DNA of 64,000 bases, taken from NCBI RefSeq assembly GCF_021538615.1, contig NZ_JAJHIZ010000003.1, forward strand, positions 3,472,001 through 3,536,000, written 5' to 3'. Position 1 is the stretch's first letter. Each line of letters opens with the position of its first letter. Position numbers and translations under genes: made by a program. The stretch comes from Niabella agricola (GTDB lineage Bacteria > Bacteroidota > Bacteroidia > Chitinophagales > Chitinophagaceae). A model generated the notes under the pieces. That model was not told the origin of the DNA and searched no databases. It was given only the letters and a program-made list of their open reading frames with translations. Positions 59,024 to 64,000 of this stretch are shown piece by piece.

Positions 59024-60694
59024 TCAGCGTGCAGTTTTTTGTTGTGCTTTTTTTAGCATGGCTGCTGCATGCTCCCGCTCGCCGTGATTGGCGATCTCCA
59101 GGGTTAACGCCTTTTGGTAAAAGGCAGCTGCTTTTTTAAAGTCTTTGTTGTTGTAGGTATAATCACCGGCAATGATATAGCTATTGTAAAAACTCGGGTT
59201 TTCTGCCACCAGGCTGTCGGGGTTTATTTTTTCACCGTTATCGATTCTTGCACGGTATGCCCGGAATTGTTCAAAACGTTTAAACTGGGGAGTATAAATC
59301 AGGGGATCTGCCGGAATGGTAAGGGCAGCCTCACTAATCTCCCGGTTTTGTTGCATACCCTGCAGGGCAAATACTTTTTTAAGATCATAGCATACATAGG
59401 GCCCCAGCTGCCAGGGCGCCGTTGAAACCCATACCAATAATTTTTGAGGTTCAAACACAATGGAATGGTGCGCAATAAACTGGTTCACGGCTTTTTCATT
59501 GCCCAGGCCGATATCGGTATTGTTCATACCCCGGTAATCGCGGAGGATAGCAATGGTCTTTTGAACGGAGTTCTTTCCGTTGGCTGTTAACAACTGGTTG
59601 AGCCGGTTATAGCGGTAAACGGAAGAACTTTTCTCCCGCATTTCCTTATTCGGCCCTGAGTTCCATAACGCACTACTCTGGAAATGATTCGTACAAAGGA
59701 TGGTATTTTTATTGGGATCGTATACCGACAGTGAGTCGGGTGTTTTTTCAATGATCACAGCCTTGTTGTCAGCGGCGGAACCAACCAGGAACGATTCAGA
59801 TACAAACATCTTCCGCTTTTGAGCAATGGCAATAGCCTCGCTGATATTTTTTGCATATTGTACGATTTCCCGCGCAACCAGAGAAACCGGCGTGGCTGCG
59901 CCGGTGGGATAACTGCTCTTGGCTGCGTTGATGGTTACTGTAAGTCCCTGGTCATTCATACCGGATACGATACCAATAAACCCACCCCATGTAACGCTCA
60001 TGAATTTATGACCAGAGCCGGGGTTTACAAATGCTACGATTTTGTTCTTCGCAAAATCATCGCCCACATAAAAATCAAAATTGCGGCCAATAATCATCGT
60101 GCTGTCTTCCGATGCCCTGCCCCAGGTACCAAAAGATGTACAGCCCACCAGCGCCAGGTTTTGCAGGGCGTGACCAATATCATGTGCCGAATGATAGTTC
60201 AGGATGCGTTGGTATTTATTGCCGATATAGCCATAATTATCCGAGGCCGACCGGGATACGCCAAAGATCTCTTCTTTGTATTCATCGGTAATATAATCCG
60301 GCAAATCCCGGTTGAAGAAGCCGATGAAGTATTTTAAAAAATGGCGGTAAAATTTTGAAGGCACCATTTTGTTGATCTGTGCGCTGAAATAGTCTTCCTG
60401 CAACTGCACTAGCTCTTTGCTCAGTTTTCCATTGATCACGCCCCGTTCAAAAGGAGCACCTTCCACATACAATTCATAGAGTCCTGAATTGCTTTTCCGG
60501 AACCAGCTGTTCTTGATCGTATACAAACCGGTATCCGGCTGCCGGCGTTGCAGTTGCAGCGCGGAAGCGTCTTTTATTTCCGGGGCCGGGATGTCGGATA
60601 CCCAAACCAGGTAAGCAAACAATAACCCGAACAGTACGACGATCACCGCCAGTACCCGTAACAGCCTTCTTAAAAATTTACTTCGTTTAAGCAT
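59024..60694 (-). CDS. C45 family Ntn-hydrolase with N-terminal anchor and C-terminal TPR
   Basis: A 556-aa protein of the acyl-CoA:6-aminopenicillanate acyltransferase (peptidase C45) family. The N-terminus is a basic stretch followed by a membrane anchor (about residues 12-31). The C45 domain contains LVGCTSFGTWG with Cys185, the nucleophile after self-cleavage, and IIGRNFDFY. The C-terminus (from about 505) has TPR-like repeats. The family hydrolyses or transfers acyl-amide bonds of small molecules. It overlaps the FAD-oxidoreductase gene by eight bases, forming an operon with it and the HxlR gene. The substrate is unknown. Confidence 0.85.
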   Translation of the reverse strand: MLKRSKFLRRLLRVLAVIVVLFGLLFAYLVWVSDIPAPEIKDASALQLQRRQPDTGLYTIKNSWFRKSNSGLYELYVEGAPFERGVINGKLSKELVQLQEDYFSAQINKMVPSKFYRHFLKYFIGFFNRDLPDYITDEYKEEIFGVSRSASDNYGYIGNKYQRILNYHSAHDIGHALQNLALVGCTSFGTWGRASEDSTMIIGRNFDFYVGDDFAKNKIVAFVNPGSGHKFMSVTWGGFIGIVSGMNDQGLTVTINAAKSSYPTGAATPVSLVAREIVQYAKNISEAIAIAQKRKMFVSESFLVGSAADNKAVIIEKTPDSLSVYDPNKNTILCTNHFQSSALWNSGPNKEMREKSSSVYRYNRLNQLLTANGKNSVQKTIAILRDYRGMNNTDIGLGNEKAVNQFIAHHSIVFEPQKLLVWVSTAPWQLGPYVCYDLKKVFALQGMQQNREISEAALTIPADPLIYTPQFKRFEQFRAYRARIDNGEKINPDSLVAENPSFYNSYIIAGDYTYNNKDFKKAAAFYQKALTLEIANHGEREHAAAMLKKAQQKTAR

Positions 60695-62189
60695 TTCTTA
60701 TTTTATCCACCAGGGTATTATCATTCAGCATTAAGCTACAGGTCAATACCGCGGAGAGCGAAGTTCCTAAAATTCCATGCAAATTGAGGCTTTGGCCTGT
60801 TAAAAACAGATTGGGAATTTTGGTACGCGGACTGATCACCGTTTGCAAAGGATTGTTATAATCTTTTTGGATGCCGTACATAGAGCCATCCTCCAGACCG
60901 ATATAGTCCCGGTTGGTAAGCGGCGTGGCGGCATAACTGTATTGGATATTGGCTACAACTTCGGGGAACCGCTCGTTTACCAGCGCCAGCAGTTTTTCTG
61001 TTTTTTGCCTTTTAAAGGTTTCATAATCCTCTCCGCGAATGGCTGCTTTCCCCACCCGGTTATACGTGTCTCTCCATTGCTCCACATCCCGGAACCACAT
61101 AGGGGTAAGGATGGAAACAGTGGCTGTATAATGATGGTCAGTCCGGTCCGGGGTAAAATACAACCCGTAGCCCAGGGGCCAGCTGGCCTCTGTATAATCA
61201 TTCAGATGCCACAAGGAATCTGCTTTGTGAAAATAATAATTGTGATTCCTATAGCGTACAGATCCTGGTTTTAAAACAAGATGAAGCGAAAAAGATGATA
61301 CGGTGTTTGCCAGGCCCGTAATCCGTTTGCGGTATACATTTTTTAACAATGCAGAATCTGTAATTTTTAAAGTAGCTGCGGGATTTATATTGGAGATAAA
61401 ATTATGGGCGCTGACGGTGTTGCCGTCTTCTGTTTCAATATGGGAAACGGCTCCATTGATTTCCGTAATTTTTTTTACTTCGCAATTACGGAGAATGGTG
61501 CCGCCCAGTTTTTTTATTTCCGCTGCCAGTAGTTTGGCGATCTGTGAACCTCCATCCACGCATTTCCAGCTGCTTTCGATATAACTATTCACGATCAGCG
61601 CATGTACATGGAAGGGCGTTTTGCCTGAAACACCGGAATAGAGCAGGTTATTTCCGGCCAGTACCGCCTGTAGTTTTTTGTTAGAAGTAAGCGATGCGAT
61701 GGTTTCCTGCGCACTTAAACCCAGCACTTCGTCTTTAGCGGACGCATCATCTGTGGTTAAATGATAGAGCGGAAATCTGCTGCACACTTCTTTTACCAGC
61801 CTGCAATAGCGGATAACCGCATTCTTTTCTTCCGGAAAAGCTGCAGTGAGATTGCTGATGAAGGCATCGTAGCCCTGGCTTTGGACATATATATCCGGAT
61901 CATGTTCCAGCAGGATATGATCAAAGGCCTCATCCATCTTTTCGAGCTGCAGCCGGTCCATAATGCCTGCATAACGAAATATCTGGTAGAGATTCTGGCC
62001 TTTGCTCAAGCCGCCGATATAATGCACCCCGGTATCAAAAATTTGTTTGTTGCGTGAAAAGGTTTGCAGGTTACCGCCCAGCTGCTTGTTCTTTTCCACC
62101 ACACATACCCTCAGCCCTTCCTTACCAAGGATGCTGCCACATAAAAGGCCACCCAGGCCGCTTCCGATAATGACAACGTCGTAATGCAT
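60687..62189 (-). CDS. FAD-dependent oxidoreductase (phytoene desaturase / retinol saturase-like)
   Basis: A 500-aa flavoprotein. The FAD-binding GSGLGG (residues 9-14) and VVEKNKQLGGN are followed by a C-terminal FAD contact near LTGQSLNLHGILG. The whole resembles the carotenoid-isomerase/retinol-13,14-reductase branch (NAD(P)/FAD-dependent oxidoreductases) that reduces or isomerises long conjugated chains. The ATG at 62189 is preferred over 62309; the extra 40 residues there overlap the HxlR gene. It lies 10 bases downstream of HxlR and overlaps the C45 gene. Confidence 0.88.
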   Translation of the reverse strand: MHYDVVIIGSGLGGLLCGSILGKEGLRVCVVEKNKQLGGNLQTFSRNKQIFDTGVHYIGGLSKGQNLYQIFRYAGIMDRLQLEKMDEAFDHILLEHDPDIYVQSQGYDAFISNLTAAFPEEKNAVIRYCRLVKEVCSRFPLYHLTTDDASAKDEVLGLSAQETIASLTSNKKLQAVLAGNNLLYSGVSGKTPFHVHALIVNSYIESSWKCVDGGSQIAKLLAAEIKKLGGTILRNCEVKKITEINGAVSHIETEDGNTVSAHNFISNINPAATLKITDSALLKNVYRKRITGLANTVSSFSLHLVLKPGSVRYRNHNYYFHKADSLWHLNDYTEASWPLGYGLYFTPDRTDHHYTATVSILTPMWFRDVEQWRDTYNRVGKAAIRGEDYETFKRQKTEKLLALVNERFPEVVANIQYSYAATPLTNRDYIGLEDGSMYGIQKDYNNPLQTVISPRTKIPNLFLTGQSLNLHGILGTSLSAVLTCSLMLNDNTLVDKIRNA

Positions 62190-62199
62190 AAATATCAGA

Positions 62200-62589
62200 T
62201 CAGGCAGGAGAAATACTGGTTGTTTTTTTGGTAGTGGTATTTTTTTTATTCCGCAGCCTGTTACCCCAATCGGAAATGCTTTGCAGCATGGGACCTGCCG
62301 ATTTCCCAACGGTGGTTAACTCATATTCAACTTTTGGAGGTACTTCGGGATAAACAATGCGTTTGATCAGGCCATGCTGCTCCAGTTCTCTCAACTGTGC
62401 AATCAACATGCGCTCAGATACGCCGGGAATTGATTTTAATAATTCGTTGTACCGCATCTTTCCATACAAAAGGTTAAAAAGAATGGTGGGTTTCCATCTG
62501 CCGCCAATTATAGCTAAAGCATGCACCACTCCGCAATTCCTGATCAGTTGCGCTTCGTTCAGTGCATTTGTGGAATTCAATTTCCGCAT
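62200..62589 (-). CDS. HxlR family winged-helix repressor
   Basis: A 129-aa regulator of the HxlR type, whose members often sense aldehydes, quinones or thiol stress. The core is VHALAIIGGRWKPTILFNLLYGKMRYNELLKSIPGVSERMLIAQLRELEQHGLIKR, and it ends in a basic Lys/Thr tail. Cys17 (LIRNCGVVHA) is the position used by several redox-sensing members. The ATG at 62589 is chosen because the operator and -7 box lie just upstream. It is the first gene of an operon with the FAD-oxidoreductase and C45 genes and is divergent from the SDR gene. Confidence 0.93.
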   Translation of the reverse strand: MRKLNSTNALNEAQLIRNCGVVHALAIIGGRWKPTILFNLLYGKMRYNELLKSIPGVSERMLIAQLRELEQHGLIKRIVYPEVPPKVEYELTTVGKSAGPMLQSISDWGNRLRNKKNTTTKKTTSISPA

Positions 62590-62604
62590 ACTTACTTTTT
62601 TGTT

Positions 62605-62629
62605 AGTACATGATAATTTTATCAGTACT
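62605..62629. promoter_or_regulatory. HxlR operator dyad in the divergent promoter
   Basis: AGTACATGATAA (62605-62616) and TTATCAGTACT (62619-62629) form an inverted repeat with a single missing base. It lies immediately downstream of the HxlR -7 box, where a repressor would block transcription. Confidence 0.6.
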
Positions 62630-62631
62630 TG

Positions 62632-62639
62632 CAAAAGTA
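62632..62639 (-). promoter_or_regulatory. -7 box of the hxlR operon
   Basis: TACTTTTG on the minus strand matches TAnnTTTG; the transcript would start inside the operator. On the plus strand, TAATTTTA (62614-62621) may serve the SDR gene. Confidence 0.5.
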
Positions 62640-62679
62640 TAAATATCTGCTCAATTTTACTGCCTAATAAAAAAACACA

Positions 62680-63420
62680 ATGAAACAATTAGAAGGTAAA
62701 ACAGCATTCATAACAGGTGGCAGCCGGGGAATAGGCGCTGCAATTGCACAACGGCTTGCACAGGAAGGTGCAAAGGTTGCTATCACGTACAAGGCTTCTC
62801 CGGAAAAAGCAGCCGGAGTGGTAGATGCAATTGAAGCACAAAAAGGGCAGGCGATCGCAATTCGGGCTGATAGTGCCGATCCCGGGGCAATTGTAAATGC
62901 AGTGGAAAGAACCGTACAGGAATTGGGTGGCCTGGATATCCTGGTCAATAACGCAGGTATTGGTGTTTATAAAGACATTGGGGCATTTACAATCGATGAT
63001 TTTGATGAGATCGTGGCGGTGAATATTCGGGCCGTTTTCACGGCAGTAACGGCAGCATTGCCTTATTTAAAGAGGGGCAGCCGGATCATTACTATTGGCA
63101 GCTGCCAGGCCGAGCGGATGCCAGGCCCGGGCGGAGCGCTGTATGCAATGAGTAAAAGTGCGCTTGTAGGGTTTACAAAAGGTATTGCAAGAGACCTGGG
63201 GCCAAAAGGGATTACAGCCAACCTGGTACATCCCGGTCCTGTGGATACGGATATGAACCCGGAAGATGGGCCTACTGCAGACTTTCAACGTTCACTCATG
63301 GCCCTGGATGCTTTTGGCACCGGAGATGAAGTTGCAGGACTGGTCGCTTATCTGGCCCGCCCGGAGGCCGGGTATATTACCGGATCTGGCTTTTTGATCG
63401 ATGGCGGAACAAATATTTAA
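62680..63420 (+). CDS. Short-chain dehydrogenase/reductase (FabG-like)
   Basis: A 246-aa SDR enzyme using NAD(P)H. Visible motifs are the cofactor loop GGSRGIG (13-19), NNAG (90-93), the catalytic Ser141 in TIGSCQA, and YAMSK with Tyr155 and Lys159; it closes with the typical GFLIDGG. It is close to 3-oxoacyl-ACP reductase but more likely acts on another carbonyl, given its control by the divergent HxlR gene. The ATG at 62680 is intact and full length. Confidence 0.93.
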   Translation: MKQLEGKTAFITGGSRGIGAAIAQRLAQEGAKVAITYKASPEKAAGVVDAIEAQKGQAIAIRADSADPGAIVNAVERTVQELGGLDILVNNAGIGVYKDIGAFTIDDFDEIVAVNIRAVFTAVTAALPYLKRGSRIITIGSCQAERMPGPGGALYAMSKSALVGFTKGIARDLGPKGITANLVHPGPVDTDMNPEDGPTADFQRSLMALDAFGTGDEVAGLVAYLARPEAGYITGSGFLIDGGTNI

Positions 63421-63458
63421 TGCATCCTGTTCTGATGTCATAGAACGGTAACGTAACG

Positions 63459-63500
63459 GGCTGTCTCCTATGTTTGTGCAAGCAAGCGTAGGAGACAGCC
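63459..63500. terminator. 12-bp hairpin between the SDR and methyltransferase genes
   Basis: GGCTGTCTCCTA (63459-63470) pairs perfectly with TAGGAGACAGCC (63489-63500), 18-base loop. No T run is present, but it lies between convergent stops. Confidence 0.65.
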
Positions 63501-63502
63501 AC

Positions 63503-64000
63503 TTATTTTCGTAATACCCAAATGACGTTGGATGTATACTTCGTTTGATCGATCCGCTCCAATGAAAGTCCGTGTTTGGCTGCCAGTTCGGCAATCATTT
63601 GGCCCGAAAGAAAATGCAGCTCGTTAACCGTTTTGTTAAAAGAGAATACTTTGGTTGAGAAGAACTCGGTCAGTTTGGTGCCCTCGTGCTTTTCCTTCAG
63701 GTCTTTATCCCCATCGCGGATCACCAGGATGCCGCCGGGCAAAAGGCTTTGAGTGGCTTTTTCTATAATGGCCACCTGCTGCTCCGGTTGCAGGTAGTGC
63801 AGTACATCACTGATCACGATGCCATTGTACTGCTCAAAAACAAAGCGGCTGATATCTGCATGTATAAATTGCAGGTCATCTGTTTTGCTAAAACAATGAC
63901 GGGCGGTATCGATCTTTTCCTCGTCATAATCCACACCGGTTATGCAGCGTTTTTCCTGGCTGCTCCAGTATAAGATATAACACATAAATCCATAGCCGCA
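63503..64000 (-). CDS. Class I SAM-dependent methyltransferase domain, 5' end cut by the window
   Basis: About 165 residues of a Rossmann-fold methyltransferase. The frame stays open to the last base and reads CGYGF immediately before the first Met, i.e. SAM-binding motif I, so the true start is outside the window. GVDYDEEKI (the acidic ribose-binding strand), ISDVLHYLQPEQQ and LLPGGILVIRDGD are motifs II-IV. It could be a single-domain enzyme or the C-terminal part of a larger fusion (an MMPL/acyltransferase/methyltransferase fusion is common in Bacteroidota polyene clusters). The 3' end is certain. Confidence 0.85.
   Translation of the reverse strand, partial: CGYGFMCYILYWSSQEKRCITGVDYDEEKIDTARHCFSKTDDLQFIHADISRFVFEQYNGIVISDVLHYLQPEQQVAIIEKATQSLLPGGILVIRDGDKDLKEKHEGTKLTEFFSTKVFSFNKTVNELHFLSGQMIAELAAKHGLSLERIDQTKYTSNVIWVLRK

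Noticed and set aside
58873..59139. 88-residue plus-strand frame in the gap before the C45 gene
   Set aside because: It overlaps the C45 3' end and has no start context or family resemblance.
1..64000. tRNA, rRNA, CRISPR arrays and insertion sequences
   Set aside because: Gaps were read for cloverleaf ends, regular spaced repeats and transposase-like frames; none found.

Overview
The window looks like a chromosomal segment from a member of the Bacteroidota, most likely Chitinophagaceae (inferred). The signs are SusC/SusD outer-membrane uptake genes, lineage-typical families (DUF4836, DUF4834, DUF5362, DUF6580), an IF2 with a very long variable N-terminus, start codons without clear Shine-Dalgarno sequences, and many promoter boxes of the Bacteroidota type (TTTG, about 18-20 bases, TAnnTTTG). 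I see no rRNA, tRNA, CRISPR array, transposase or phage module.

Layout. 1-3 kb: the 3' part of a SusD gene, a seven-haem cytochrome lipoprotein and a small membrane protein. 3-15 kb: mostly minus-strand housekeeping genes (PurF-like amidotransferase, DUF2461, an ABC/FtsX pair, DUF4836, hisS, a low-molecular-weight phosphatase, a class IV aminotransferase with a P1 aminopeptidase), plus rlmN. 15-18.6 kb: small membrane and charged proteins, then a metal-related patch (Fur-type regulator, SCO protein, divergent MerC-like protein). 18.8-30.3 kb: a long plus-strand block, rimP-nusA-infB, a SurA-like chaperone, gmk, a CNNM/CBS protein, tatC, rpiB and an M28 peptidase. 30-41 kb: a lipoprotein, a deoxyhypusine-synthase-like enzyme, a Uma2-type protein, mutL, a FadL-type porin with a Tyr/Trp/Gly-rich lipoprotein, proS, a B12-binding protein, and lpxA with an ABC ATPase.

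41-55 kb is the main accessory region. It holds a cysteine-rich AraC regulator, an FHS/FucP-family sugar permease, a DUF6580 protein, and a second AraC regulator divergent from a five-gene polysaccharide utilisation locus (SusC, SusD, two DUF4998/DUF5000-type surface lipoproteins, GH29 alpha-L-fucosidase). Together these suggest capture, trimming and import of a fucosylated glycan. Two perfect 12-bp direct repeats between the AraC gene and susC are the candidate operator.

55-64 kb holds an astacin-like metallopeptidase lipoprotein, a beta-barrel protein, a GT1 glycosyltransferase, and a compact HxlR-controlled divergon (HxlR, FAD oxidoreductase and C45 Ntn-hydrolase on one side, an SDR reductase on the other) with a clear operator dyad. 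The window ends inside a methyltransferase domain.

The observations I rate highest are the terminator-like hairpin in the rimP-nusA-infB leader, the HxlR divergon, promoters placed exactly four bases before ATG (predicted leaderless mRNAs), a MutL that has lost the endonuclease metal-site motifs, a bacterial deoxyhypusine-synthase homologue keeping its catalytic Lys, and dispersed palindromic repeats, one of them apparently absorbed into the hisS reading frame. I did not find anything I can call a wholly new system with confidence.
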